34,487 bases of DNA from Micromonospora craterilacus (GCF_003236315.1 NZ_POTY01000041.1:1-34487); one strand, 5' to 3'. Counted from the stretch's first letter, positions 1 to 8,406 are shown. The notes: a model not told the origin generated them from the sequence alone. Program-made: numbers and translations.

Positions 1-358
1 CCACCAGGGAGGCGCGCAGGCTGAGGCACCCTGCCGGGTAGCCCGGCAGGGTGCTGCTCCGAACCGCGCCGTGCAGGAACACCGTGGCCACCCGCTGGGC
101 GGTCGGCTCGGCCAGTGCCTCGGCGCCGTACGACGCCGGGCCGTTGCTGTAGCGGGTCAGGGCCTTCCGGAACAACTCCTCCTTGTTGCCGAAAGCCGCG
201 TACATGCTCGTGCGGTTGATCCCCATGGCCTCGGTCAGGTCGGCGAGGCTCGCACCCTCGTAGCCGTGCTGCCAAAACACCCGCATCGCGTTCTCAAGAG
301 CCTCGTCGGCGTCGAAGCCCCGGGGTCGGCCGACCTGCGCGCTCCGTTGACTGTTCAT
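1..358 (-). CDS. TetR/AcrR family transcriptional regulator (3' end cut by window edge)
   Basis: DNA-binding repressor of the TetR family; the 119 visible residues hold the N-terminal helix-turn-helix and the start of the ligand domain. It begins MNSQRSAQVGRPRGFDAD, and the GRPRGFD lead followed by a helix with FWQHGYEGASLADL and a recognition helix INRTSMYAAFGNKEELF (about residues 25-65) is typical. The conserved PGYPAGCL of the family's C-terminal domain is visible near the edge. The start is the ATG at 358; no other start fits the N-terminal motif. It is divergent from the short-chain dehydrogenase at 457, and two related palindromes lie between them, so it most likely represses that gene and itself. 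The ligand is unknown. The C-terminal part lies outside the window. Confidence 0.93.
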   Translation of the reverse strand, partial: MNSQRSAQVGRPRGFDADEALENAMRVFWQHGYEGASLADLTEAMGINRTSMYAAFGNKEELFRKALTRYSNGPASYGAEALAEPTAQRVATVFLHGAVRSSTLPGYPAGCLSLRASLV

Positions 359-372
359 GTGATCAACCTTAC

Positions 373-435
373 CAGTTCTGTACCGATCGAACCGGAACTG
401 CTACGGTCATTCTGTACCGACCGATCGGTACAGAA
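373..435. promoter_or_regulatory. Pair of TetR operator palindromes between divergent genes
   Basis: Two related inverted repeats fill the 98-bp gap between the TetR gene and the dehydrogenase. The stronger one, 410-435, pairs at 12 of 13 positions with half site TTCTGTACCGA. The weaker, 373-400, contains the same half site TTCTGTACCGA and pairs at 10 of 14 positions. Their centres are 36 bp apart. This is the normal layout for a TetR regulator controlling itself and a divergent target. The assignment to this TetR protein is inferred from position; the symmetry is seen directly. Confidence 0.8.
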
Positions 436-456
436 CCCGAAGGGGGAGACCTCGTC

Positions 457-1203
457 ATGAGCGAGTTGACCGGTAAGACTGCCCTGATCACCGGGTCCAC
501 CACCGGCATCGGCCGGGCGACGGCCTACGCCCTGGCCGCGCGAGGCGCGAGCGTGGTGGTGACCGGCCGTAACGCCCAGCGCGGGACGGAGGTGGTTCAG
601 AAAATCCAGGCCGACGGTGGCTCCGCCCGCTTCGTCGCCGCCGACCTGGCGAACCCGGAGGACGTGGCCCGGCTGGCTCGGGAGGCCGGCGAGGTGGACG
701 TGCTGGTAAACAACGCCGGGGTGGGTAGCTTCGGTCCCAGCGCCAGCATCAGCACTGAACAGTACGACGCGATGCTCAACAGCAACCTGCGCGCGGTCTA
801 TCTGCTGACCGCCGCCCTGGCCCCGAAGATGGCCGAACGGGGCGGCGGCAGCGTGATCAATGTCAGCAGCGGGTCCAGCACGATCGGGGACGTCAACAAC
901 GCGGTCTACGCCGCCACCAAGGCAGCCGTGAACGCGCTGACCCGCGCCTGGGCCGCCGAGTACGGCCCGTCCGGCGTGCGCGTCAACGCAGTCGCACCCG
1001 GGCCGGTCCTCACCAGCGTCCCCGCCGAGTATCTCCAGGGCTACGTCCCCCTCATTCCGCTGCGTCGCATCGCCCAGCCGGAGGACGTCGGCGAGGTGAT
1101 CGCCTTCCTCGCCGGTCCCGGCGCCTCGTACGTGAGCGGGGCCACCATTCCCGTGGACGGTGGCCTTACCGCAGTCGAGCCCCCGAAGCCCGGCCACCTG
1201 TAG
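457..1203 (+). CDS. SDR family NAD(P)-dependent oxidoreductase
   Basis: Classical short-chain dehydrogenase/reductase of 248 residues, the usual length. It carries the Rossmann glycine motif TGSTTGIG (12-19), NNAG (85-88), the catalytic triad Ser138 (in NVSSGSS), Tyr151 and Lys155 (YAATK), the PG motif after NAVAPGP, and a C-terminal SGATIPVDGG typical of FabG-like enzymes. It should reduce a carbonyl or oxidise an alcohol with NAD(P)(H) in the cytoplasm; the substrate cannot be told. A strong ribosome site (AAGGGGGAG, 439-447) precedes the ATG. It is divergent from and probably repressed by the TetR gene at 1-358. Proteins of this kind next to TetR genes often serve in detoxification of reactive carbonyls, but that is inference. 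Confidence 0.95.
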   Translation: MSELTGKTALITGSTTGIGRATAYALAARGASVVVTGRNAQRGTEVVQKIQADGGSARFVAADLANPEDVARLAREAGEVDVLVNNAGVGSFGPSASISTEQYDAMLNSNLRAVYLLTAALAPKMAERGGGSVINVSSGSSTIGDVNNAVYAATKAAVNALTRAWAAEYGPSGVRVNAVAPGPVLTSVPAEYLQGYVPLIPLRRIAQPEDVGEVIAFLAGPGASYVSGATIPVDGGLTAVEPPKPGHL

Positions 1204-1321
1204 CAGGAACGCGCGATGTCGGCGGCCGTCTCGGGCGGGCGCTGGGAACGCCTGCTCGAGACGCCCGACCGGCTCTTCTGGCGCTACTTCGGCACCGATC
1301 GGTACGCAAGGTGAAGGGGGT

Positions 1322-1385
1322 GTGACGGAGAAGGCAAAGTTGGGCCGACCACGGGCCTTCGACGCCGACGCAGCGCTCGATGGCG
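1322..1385 (+). pseudogene. N-terminal remnant of a second TetR regulator
   Basis: From a GTG at 1322 the reading frame gives VTEKAKLGRPRAFDADAALD, which matches the start of a TetR protein and closely parallels GRPRGFDADEALE in the TetR gene at 1-358. After about 20 residues similarity ends and the frame becomes an Arg-rich non-protein-like translation, so the gene is truncated. Just upstream, 1292-1305 carries GCACCGATCGGTAC, resembling the half sites of the 410-435 operator. The stretch 1204-1683 holds only this remnant, the operator-like site and the 51-bp repeat at 1501; no intact gene is visible there. Confidence 0.65.
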
Positions 1386-1500
1386 TGCGACGCGGCCGTC
1401 ACGGCGCGCGATCCGGCCGCCACGCGGGATCTCGTCATCACCGCAGGCGGAATGGCCGATGGACCAGAGCGATCGATCGCACTGCATCGGCCACCACGAC

Positions 1501-1551
1501 CGACCGATTGACCGGCCGATCCAGCACAGGCCGCAGCGTCCGACACTCGTC
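1501..1551. repeat. 51-bp two-block intergenic element, copy A
   Basis: Contains a 22-bp block (1501-1522, core ATTGACCGGCCGATCC) and a 12-bp block CCGACACTCGTC (1540-1551) separated by 17 bp of unrelated sequence. Exactly the same blocks with the same spacing occur at 6349-6399. This copy lies 133 bp before the flavodoxin-like gene. Likely a regulatory element shared by the two loci; the binding protein is unknown, with the LAL regulator at 3506-6268 the obvious candidate. Confidence 0.7.
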
Positions 1552-1683
1552 ACGCGGACCCACCGGACGCGCCGCTGCGCTCGGACGGCAGATGGTTCCT
1601 TTCGTCTGGACCGACGTCGAGAGGCGAGGACCTTGAGCCGACCGGCGGGCCGACAGCACAACCGATTACCAGGAAGGACCCTC

Positions 1684-2409
1684 ATGACCGCGTCGGTGAT
1701 CGAGAAGCCCGACTTCACCGGGCTGCGCGCGATGTACATCAACTGCACCCTCAACCGGTCTCCCGACCGTAGCCACACCCAGGGGGTGGTCGACCGCAGT
1801 GTGGCGATCATGGAGGCGAACGGGGTCAGCGTGGACCAGATTCGCGCCGTCGACCACGACATCGCCACCGGCGTCCGACCGGACATGACCGAGTACGGGT
1901 GGGACACCGACGAGTGGCCCGCGCTGCTGACCCGGGTGCTGGCAGCCGACATCCTGGTGATCGCCGGACCGATCTGGCTCGGCGACAACAGTTCGGTGAC
2001 CCGCCGGGTGATCGAGCGGCTCTACGGCTACTCCGGTGTGCTCAACGAGCACGGCCAGTACGCTTACTACGGCCGGGTCGGTGGCTGCCTGCTCACCGGC
2101 AATGAGGACGGCCTGAAACACTGCGCGATGAGCATCCTCTACAGCCTGCAACACATCGGATTCACCGTCCCGCCGCAGGCCGACGCGGGCTGGTTGGGCG
2201 AGGTCGGCCCCGGCCCGTCCTACCTCGACGAGGGCTCCGGCGGTCCGGAAAACGACTTCACCAACCGCAATACCGCGTTCATGACCTACAACCTGCTCCA
2301 CCTCGCGTCGATGATCCGCCGAGCCGGCGGCTTCCCGGCCTACGGCAACCAGCGCACAGCCTGGGACGCCGGTAGGCGCCCCGGCAACGCCAATCCCGAG
2401 TACCGCTGA
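1684..2409 (+). CDS. Flavodoxin-like / NAD(P)H-dependent FMN reductase family protein
   Basis: A 241-residue flavoprotein of the flavodoxin-like (NADPH-dependent FMN reductase) superfamily. Residues about 15-35 (LRAMYINCTLNRSPDRSHTQG) form the first beta strand and phosphate-binding loop, with the Ser/Thr-rich turn expected to hold the FMN phosphate. Around residue 95 is AGPIWLGDNSSVTRRVIERL, the second FMN loop found in this family. Around residue 125 lie GQYAYYGRVGG and TGNEDG, the third loop. It should bind FMN and pass electrons from NAD(P)H to a quinone or other acceptor; the substrate is unknown. The start ATG has a good ribosome site (AGGAAGGA, 1671-1678). The 51-bp element at 1501 lies upstream, hinting at co-regulation with the SGNH hydrolase locus. 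The DUF5996 gene follows after about 90 bp on the same strand. Confidence 0.88.
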   Translation: MTASVIEKPDFTGLRAMYINCTLNRSPDRSHTQGVVDRSVAIMEANGVSVDQIRAVDHDIATGVRPDMTEYGWDTDEWPALLTRVLAADILVIAGPIWLGDNSSVTRRVIERLYGYSGVLNEHGQYAYYGRVGGCLLTGNEDGLKHCAMSILYSLQHIGFTVPPQADAGWLGEVGPGPSYLDEGSGGPENDFTNRNTAFMTYNLLHLASMIRRAGGFPAYGNQRTAWDAGRRPGNANPEYR

Positions 2410-2500
2410 CCACGTCAAGAACGCCCATAGGTACCGACCCGCAAGACACGAATGCGGCGACCGCCACCCTCTCGTTACAGCGCCAAGGATGTGTGTACCG

Positions 2501-3442
2501 ATGACAAGCCCGGCAACGATGAGCTGGCCGAGCCTACGGGTCTCGGACTGGACCTCCACCCGCGACACCCTGCACATGTGGACCCAGATCGTGGGCAAGA
2601 TCCGCATGGCCCACGCTCCGCTGCTCAACCACTGGTGGCAGGTGACCCTGTACGTCAGCCCGCGCGGGTTGACGACGTCGACCATCCCGCACCGCACAGG
2701 GGCCTTCGAGATCGAGTTCGACTTCCTCGGCCACCAGCTCGACGTTCGCACCAGCAACGGCGGCACGCGGAGTCTCCCGCTCCAGCCGATGCCGGTAGCC
2801 GAGTTCTACACCCAGATCCTGGCCATGCTCGACCAGCTCGGGGTCGAGGCACCGATCCGGCCGCACCCCAACGAGGTCGACCCGGCGATCCCCTTCGCCG
2901 AGGACCACCACCACGCCTCCTACGACGGCGAGGCGGCCGCCCTGTTCTGGCGACAGCTGCTGCAGGCGAACCGGGTGATCGGTGAGTTCCGGTCGCACTT
3001 CGTGGGCAAGGTCAGTCCGGTGCACTTCTTCTGGGGTGGGATGGACCTCGCCTGCACCCGCTTCTCCGGCCGGTCGGCCCCGCCGCACCCCGGCGGAGTG
3101 CCCAACTGCGGGGACTGGGTCATGGTCGAGGGCTACTCGCGAGAGCTGTCGAGCTGCGGGTTCTGGCCCGGCGGCGGCGAGGAAGGCGCGTTCTACTCCT
3201 ACGCCTACCCCGCACCCGACGGGTTCGCCGAACAGCAGATCGGTCCCGAAGGCGCATACTTCAGCACCGAGTTCCAGCAGTTCCTGCTGCCCTACGAGGT
3301 CGCCCGCGCCGCACCGGACCCCGACCGCACGATCGCCGAGTTCCTCCGCACCACCTACGAAGCCGCCGCGGATCTCGGGCACTGGGACCGCTCCGCGCTG
3401 GAGGACAACCCGCTCCGGTGGCACCGAGCCACTGCTTCGTGA
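2501..3442 (+). CDS. DUF5996 family protein
   Basis: A 313-residue protein matching the actinobacterial DUF5996 family, whose function is not established. Recognisable features are the N-terminal WPSLRVSDWTSTRDTLHMWT, the segment VGKIRMAHAPLLNHWWQVTL, the GLTTSTIPHRTGAFEIEFDF strand region, the central FWRQLLQANRVIGEFRSHFVGK, HFFWGGMDLACTRFSGR (about 180-195), and the PGGGEEGAFYSYAYPAPDGF segment. No signal peptide or membrane segment is visible. The ATG at 2501 is chosen because AAGGA lies 11 bp upstream; 2489 and 2519 are in-frame alternatives and the family similarity begins near 2519. It is on the same strand as the flavodoxin-like gene and convergent with the LAL regulator. Confidence 0.88.
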   Translation: MTSPATMSWPSLRVSDWTSTRDTLHMWTQIVGKIRMAHAPLLNHWWQVTLYVSPRGLTTSTIPHRTGAFEIEFDFLGHQLDVRTSNGGTRSLPLQPMPVAEFYTQILAMLDQLGVEAPIRPHPNEVDPAIPFAEDHHHASYDGEAAALFWRQLLQANRVIGEFRSHFVGKVSPVHFFWGGMDLACTRFSGRSAPPHPGGVPNCGDWVMVEGYSRELSSCGFWPGGGEEGAFYSYAYPAPDGFAEQQIGPEGAYFSTEFQQFLLPYEVARAAPDPDRTIAEFLRTTYEAAADLGHWDRSALEDNPLRWHRATAS

Positions 3443-3505
3443 CGACCACCAACGGGGCGGGCACCAACCGGTGCTCGATCGGTCAACGGCGCACGGTCGG
3501 ACCGG

Positions 3506-6268
3506 TCATCGCCCGTGGGCGGTCGAGCTGAGCCGCAGGTCTCCGTCGAAGTCGATCCTGGCCAGCTCAGCGCGGGAGGTAATGCCAAGCTTGGGGTAGA
3601 CGTTGGCCAGGTGATGGCCGACCGTGCGTGGGCTGATCAACAGCTGCGCCGCGATTTCCCGGTTGGTCAGACGGTCCGCGGCCAACTGCGCGACCCGGAG
3701 TTCCTGCGCGGTCAGCCCGGCCGCGGTCGGAGGACCGGCCACCGAGGCGGCCCGCCGGTCGGTCAGCGCCTGCTCGCGCAGCGCCCGCACCCGCAGTGGT
3801 TCCGCGCCCAGGCGGTCGAAGGTCTCGGCTGCCGCGGCCAGTTGGGACCGGGCGTCGGCCCGGCGGCGTGCGCGCCGCAGCCACTCCCCGTACAGCAACC
3901 GGGTGCGGGCGTACTCGAACGGATGCGACCCCGCCCCCGCGACGTCCAGGGCGGCTCGGAACGAAGCCTCGGCCGCCGATCCGCCCTGGGCGAGGGCCCG
4001 GAGACGGTGGCCGGCCGTGCGGGCCCAGGCCGCGCCCGTACGCTGCGCCCACTGCTCCACCATGGCGACCTGAACCCCGACGACGTCGCTGCTGCCGACC
4101 TGCGCCGCCGCTTCGACGGTGTCCACGGCGGCGAGCAGCGCGAAGGTGGGGTGGGCGGCCTCGTGGCCGGGCTCGGCGAGGCACACCAGGTCGGTCAGCG
4201 CCTCCTGTGGACGACCGTCGAACAGTGCCGCCCGGCCACGAATCCAGTAGGCCGATGCGCCGAGCGCTCGCACCCCACGCGGAACCGAGAGCTGCAGGAT
4301 CCGGTTGGTGTGCTCGTCAACGGTGCGGTGCTCGCCGCGGGCGGCAGCCAACATGCCGAGGCAGCCGCGGCTCTGCGTGGCGAGGTGATCCGCTCCGACC
4401 TCCTCGGCCAGCCGCAGGCCCTCGGCCGCCGCCATCTCGGCGGCGCCCCACCGGCCCGCAGCGGTGTCGAGGACCGCGATCTGGGCCAGCACCAGCGCCA
4501 ACGCAGTCAGCTCGTGCCGACGCCGCAGCTGTGCGGCCTGCACGCGAAGCACGTCGAGCAGCCCGCCGTCGATGCCCCAGGCCTGGACCAGCGGTACGGG
4601 CGGGAGCAACTCCCACGCGACCGTACCGAGCCGACCGACGGTGTCGCTGCCCAGGTCCGAGGTCGTCGGCGTGACCTCACCAGTGAGGTCGTAGCAGGAC
4701 CACCAGTTTCTCAGCACGGGCATCAGCCCCGATACGGCGGAGTCACCGTCGGTGTCCACGGCCCGCACCCGCTGCAGCGCCTCTTGCTGGAGGTCGGACC
4801 GACCGGCCGACCACGCCGCGCGGACTGACACGGTGCCAAGCTCCACCGCGCGGCGGGTCTCGGGAACCACGGCCATGTCGCATGCCAAGTAATGGTGGGC
4901 ACGCTCGGGCATGCCGTAGGCGAACTCGAGGATCCCGCGCAGCCCGCCGCTCAGCCGGACGACGGGAAGCACACCGCCCAGGCGTTCAGCGTCCTCGAGC
5001 AACTGCCGCGCCGCTTCAGCGTGGCCGGCGTGCCACGCGGCGCGGGCGGCGGCGGCCAGTCGGCGCGCGGCGTCCGCCGGCTCCGGCGACAGTTCGGCGG
5101 CACGGCACAGCGTGCGAGCCGCCGTCGGACCCGCACTGCGTCGCAGGCACTCCTCGGCGGCATCCTCCAACAGTGTGGCGACGTCCTCGTCCGGCCCGTC
5201 GGCAGCGGCCGCCAAGTGCCACGCCCGTTCCATGGTGGCGTCAGGCGGCAGGGCCGCAGCCAGCGCCCGGTGCGCAGCCTGCCGTTCCGGGAAGGGGGAG
5301 CCGTCGTAGAGGGCTGCCGGGATCAGTGGGTGCCGGAACTCCAGGCGGGTTCCCGAGGCATGGAGCAGACCGGAGCGCAGGGCCTCGTCCCAGGTGGACG
5401 CGTCGACGCCCCAGCCGGCCCCGGCACGGTGCACGACGTGCCGGTCGCCCCGACCCTCGGCGGCTGCCAGCAGCAGTAGCGCCCGGGTCGACGGTTTCAG
5501 GGCCTCGGCCCGCGCGCAGAACGCCCGCCGCAACCGTGGCCCGACCGGCACCGGGATCCCGGACGGCGGGAGGGTCGCCTCGCCGTCGGTCTCGCGATCG
5601 AGGGTGGGCAGCTCGTGCAGCGCCAACGGGTTGCCCCCCGCGGCCCGCACCGTCCGATCGACCAGCGCCGCGTCGGCCTCCGGCACGACGGCGGCCACGA
5701 GCCGACGTGCGTCCTCGTCGGCCAGGCCGCCGACCTCCAGCGCCGGCAACCCCTCCCACGGACCCGAGGCGGGATCCTCGTGTCCGGTCAGCAGCACCGC
5801 GACCGGCTCCGTCGCCACTCGCCGCGCGACGAACCCCAGGCAATGCGCGCTCGCCTCATCGACCCACTGAGCGTCGTCGACCACGACCAGCACCGGTCGC
5901 TCCTGCGCAAGACCGGAGAGCAGCGACAGCACAGCCGCGCCGATGAGGAAGCGGTTGGCCGGATCCCGGCTCATCCCCAACGCACCCCGCAACGCCGCTG
6001 CCTGCGGGGCGGCGAGCAACTCCAGCCGATCCAACACCGGCCACAGCAGCTCGTGCAGCGCCGCGAACGCGAGCCCTGCCTCCATCCGAGTGCCCCGACA
6101 CCGCAGCACCGTCGCGTCGGACGCCGCCTTGACGGCGTACTCGAGCAGAGCGGTCTTGCCGATACCCGGCTCACCCCACAGCACGAGCCCGGAACCCGCG
6201 CGATCCGCCGCCCGATCCAGCAGCCGGTCCAGCGCCGCGGTCTCGGCGCGCCGTCCGAACAGTTTCAT
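3506..6268 (-). CDS. LAL-type (MalT-like) LuxR family ATP-binding transcriptional regulator
   Basis: Large ATP-binding regulator of 920 residues, the normal size for the LAL class. It starts MKLFGRRAE, the standard lead before the STAND-type ATPase. Walker A is GEPGIGKT (32-39) and Walker B VLVVVDDAQW (126-135). A long alpha-helical, TPR-like middle (about 380-830) follows, and a C-terminal LuxR helix-turn-helix with GLTAQELRVAQLAADRLTNR and REIAAQLLISPRTVGHHLAN. The ATG at 6268 is chosen because the family begins this way; the frame stays open to 6394 without recognisable protein. It is divergent from the SGNH hydrolase gene. The 51-bp element in their shared intergenic region recurs before the flavodoxin-like gene, so both loci may be its targets. 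The inducer is unknown. Confidence 0.95.
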   Translation of the reverse strand: MKLFGRRAETAALDRLLDRAADRAGSGLVLWGEPGIGKTALLEYAVKAASDATVLRCRGTRMEAGLAFAALHELLWPVLDRLELLAAPQAAALRGALGMSRDPANRFLIGAAVLSLLSGLAQERPVLVVVDDAQWVDEASAHCLGFVARRVATEPVAVLLTGHEDPASGPWEGLPALEVGGLADEDARRLVAAVVPEADAALVDRTVRAAGGNPLALHELPTLDRETDGEATLPPSGIPVPVGPRLRRAFCARAEALKPSTRALLLLAAAEGRGDRHVVHRAGAGWGVDASTWDEALRSGLLHASGTRLEFRHPLIPAALYDGSPFPERQAAHRALAAALPPDATMERAWHLAAAADGPDEDVATLLEDAAEECLRRSAGPTAARTLCRAAELSPEPADAARRLAAAARAAWHAGHAEAARQLLEDAERLGGVLPVVRLSGGLRGILEFAYGMPERAHHYLACDMAVVPETRRAVELGTVSVRAAWSAGRSDLQQEALQRVRAVDTDGDSAVSGLMPVLRNWWSCYDLTGEVTPTTSDLGSDTVGRLGTVAWELLPPVPLVQAWGIDGGLLDVLRVQAAQLRRRHELTALALVLAQIAVLDTAAGRWGAAEMAAAEGLRLAEEVGADHLATQSRGCLGMLAAARGEHRTVDEHTNRILQLSVPRGVRALGASAYWIRGRAALFDGRPQEALTDLVCLAEPGHEAAHPTFALLAAVDTVEAAAQVGSSDVVGVQVAMVEQWAQRTGAAWARTAGHRLRALAQGGSAAEASFRAALDVAGAGSHPFEYARTRLLYGEWLRRARRRADARSQLAAAAETFDRLGAEPLRVRALREQALTDRRAASVAGPPTAAGLTAQELRVAQLAADRLTNREIAAQLLISPRTVGHHLANVYPKLGITSRAELARIDFDGDLRLSSTAHGR

Positions 6269-6348
6269 GTCCCACCCCAGAGTGTCGCGCCCGGCCGCGA
6301 TGGCACAGCCGTTTCCCAGGCTATCGCCCGGTCTGCCCCTCGGACGGG

Positions 6349-6399
6349 CGACCGATTGACCGGCCGATCCGCTGACGGCGGAGCTGCCCGACACTCGTC
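6349..6399. repeat. 51-bp two-block intergenic element, copy B
   Basis: Second copy of the element at 1501-1551: the 22-bp block at 6349-6370 and CCGACACTCGTC at 6388-6399 with an unrelated 17-bp spacer, so the 39-bp offset is conserved. It lies between the LAL regulator and the SGNH hydrolase gene, 166 bp before the latter. Conservation of two blocks but not of the spacer argues for a protein-binding site rather than a recent duplication. Confidence 0.7.
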
Positions 6400-6480
6400 C
6401 TGTGCGCGGTGGCTACGCCGTGCACACCGTCCGCACCGACGACCTGAAGCTGCCAGCCAAGATGCCGACGTGCGCCGGCT

Positions 6481-6512
6481 GATCCGGCGGCGTGGCGTGC
6501 CGCCGCCGGATC
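6481..6512. promoter_or_regulatory. Perfect 12-bp-arm hairpin upstream of the SGNH hydrolase gene
   Basis: Arms GATCCGGCGGCG (6481-6492) and CGCCGCCGGATC (6501-6512) pair perfectly around an 8-nt loop, ending 53 bp before the ATG at 6566. It may act as an operator, an attenuator in the leader, or a terminator for something lost upstream. No T tract follows, so a simple rho-independent terminator is not assured. Confidence 0.55.
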
Positions 6513-6565
6513 CCGCCAGTAGTCGACGTCGCGACCACGCGCCATCAAACCGACGGAGTGAGAGC

Positions 6566-7734
6566 ATGAACTCCAGCTGGATCACCACGCCGATCACTGC
6601 GGACCTCCTGCGCGGCGCGCTCGACCTGCAACGCACCGCCCGAGGGGTGCTGCCGCACCGACTGCCCGCCCGGGCCCGCGCCCAGAACACCGACGGTCAG
6701 CTCACCATGGTGGAGGCCCAACCCGCCGGCGTCCGGCTGGCTCTCCGCACCCGGGCCACCGCCGTCGAGCTGGACACGCTGCCCACCAGGCAGATCTATG
6801 CCGGGCTGCCGGCCCGCCCGGTCGGCGTGTACGACCTGATCATCGACGGTCACCTGACCGGCCAGGCCAGCGTGACCGGAGGCGACACGGTGACCATCGA
6901 CATGACCACCGGCGGCGCCGAGCACCGGTCCGGTCCACCCGGCACCATCCGCTTCACCGGCCGCCCCGACCGGGTGAAGGACCTGGAGATCTGGCTGCCG
7001 CACAACGAGACCACCGAACTCGTCGCCCTCCGCACCGACGCCCCGGTCGCGCCCACACCGGATCAGAGGCGCCGAGTATGGCTGCACCACGGCAGCTCCA
7101 TCAGCCAGGGCTCCAACGCCACCAGCCCCACCGCCACCTGGCCGGCCCGCGCCGCCTCTCTGGGCGGTGTCGACCTGGTCAACCTCGGCCTGGGCGGCAG
7201 CGCGCTGCTCGACCCCTTCACCGCCCGGACCATGCGGGACACTCCGGCCGATCTGATCAGCGTGAAGATCGGCATCAATCTGGTCAACACCGACGTGATG
7301 CGGCTGCGCGCCTTCGTCCCGGCCGTGCACGGCTTCCTCGACACAATCCGCGACGGCCACCCCAGCACGCCGCTGCTGGTCGTCTCTCCGATCTACTGCC
7401 CGATCCACGAGGCACCCCGGGCCCGGGCGCGTTCGACCTCGTCGCCCTCGGCGCCGGACAGGTGCGGTTCCGGGCCACGGGCGACCCGGCGGAACGGGCG
7501 AGCGGGAAGCTCACGCTCGGTGTCATCCGCGCCGAGCTGGCGCGGATCACCGCCCAGCGGGCGGCCGACGACCCGAACCTGCACCACCTCGACGGCCTCG
7601 ACCTCTACGGCCAGTCCGACTTCGCCGAACTGCCGCTGCCCGATCAGCTCCACCCGGACACCGCCACCCACCGCCGCATCGCCGAACGCTTCGCCAAGCA
7701 GGCGTTCGCCCCACCCGGTCCCTTCGCAGAGTAA
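6566..7734 (+). pseudogene. SGNH/GDSL hydrolase family gene, broken by a one-base frameshift
   Basis: Encodes an SGNH hydrolase (esterase/lipase type) of about 389 residues in two frames. The first frame (6566 to about 7411) gives an N-terminal beta-rich domain (about 1-165) and the hydrolase blocks LHHGSSISQG with the nucleophile serine in GSSIS (about 177-180), NLGLGGSALLDP (block II) and VKIGINLVNTD (block III). After IYCPIHE the protein-like sequence moves to another frame (GTPGPGAFDL..., ending at TAA 7732-7734), which carries the catalytic DQLHPD block V. Inserting one G at about 7410-7412 restores a single frame, so this is a one-base deletion or a sequencing error. GGAGTGAGAG at 6555-6564 is the ribosome site. 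It is divergent from the LAL regulator and convergent with the MarR gene. Confidence 0.88.
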
Positions 7735-7836
7735 GGGCGGGCGTTGACGGTGGTTGGTCACGGAGGGTCTTGGTCGGTCGAGTGCGGTGTCGGCGGAGTG
7801 GAGCCGGGGCGTTCGTACGATCTGTCGCTTGACCGG

Positions 7837-8304
7837 TCAGTCGGCCTGCCTCTCCAGATGGGCGAGGACGCGGTCCGAGATCCTGGCGAGCATGTCGAGT
7901 TCCTCCTGGCTGAGGGCGTCGATGAACAGTCGGCGGACATGTTCGACATGTACGGGTGCAGCGTCTTCGATCGCCTTGACACCGGCTGGGGTGGCGACGA
8001 TGAACGCTCCGCGTCCGTCGTCGGGGCATTCCTCCTTGTCCACCAGTCCGCGCTCTGTCATCCGCCTGACCTGGTGGGACATGCGGCTTTTCTCCCACTC
8101 CACCAGCTTGGCCAGGTCCATGAAGCGCATCCGTCCGCCGCTGGTTTCGGTGAGTTTGGCCAACACGAGGTAGTCGGAGGCGGACATGCCGGAGTCGGCC
8201 TGGACTCGGCGGGAGAGTCGTCCGATGAGCTTCTCCTGCATGCGGATGAAACTGTCCCAGGCGGCCTGCTGTTCCGAGGTGAGCCAGCGGGGCGTTGCGT
8301 CCAT
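7837..8304 (-). CDS. MarR family transcriptional regulator
   Basis: A 155-residue winged-helix regulator of the MarR family, usual length. The core (about 38-110) shows SASDYLVLAKLTETSGGRMR, the recognition helix region FMDLAKLVEWEKSRMSHQVR and the wing GLVDKEECPDDGRGAFIVAT followed by TPAGVKAIE. Flanking helices at both ends form the dimer domain. Such proteins usually repress genes for drug, phenol or oxidant response and are released by small ligands or cysteine oxidation; no cysteine other than the one in EECPDD is present. The ATG at 8304 fits the family; an in-frame ATG at 8337 is possible, and neither has a clear ribosome site. It is divergent from the isochorismatase-like gene and probably controls it through the palindromes at 8407-8451. 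Confidence 0.93.
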   Translation of the reverse strand: MDATPRWLTSEQQAAWDSFIRMQEKLIGRLSRRVQADSGMSASDYLVLAKLTETSGGRMRFMDLAKLVEWEKSRMSHQVRRMTERGLVDKEECPDDGRGAFIVATPAGVKAIEDAAPVHVEHVRRLFIDALSQEELDMLARISDRVLAHLERQAD

Positions 8305-8406
8305 GCGGGGAGCGTAACCACATCGTGCCTGGCTCATGTCTGCCGGACACCCTGAGGGGTACCGCGGTCCGCCCAGTAGTGCAGGCAGCCGGCGTTTCGG
8401 AAACTG

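Noticed and set aside
26..54. Perfect 13-bp inverted repeat with a 3-nt loop
   Set aside because: It lies inside the TetR coding region and encodes the conserved PGYPAGC segment, so the symmetry is explained by codon choice in GC-rich DNA.
1511..1546. TTGACC followed by GACACT as a sigma-70 promoter in the 51-bp element
   Set aside because: The spacing is 28 bp in both copies, too long for -35/-10 boxes; a bipartite binding site is the better reading.
1666..2766. Long antisense open frame opposite the flavodoxin-like and DUF5996 genes
   Set aside because: The translation is low-complexity and rich in Gly, Val and Arg as expected for the shadow of GC-rich genes, and it overlaps two genes with clear family matches.
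6269..6394. Upstream extension of the LAL regulator
   Set aside because: The frame stays open but the extra 42 residues do not resemble the family and would run through the shared 51-bp element.
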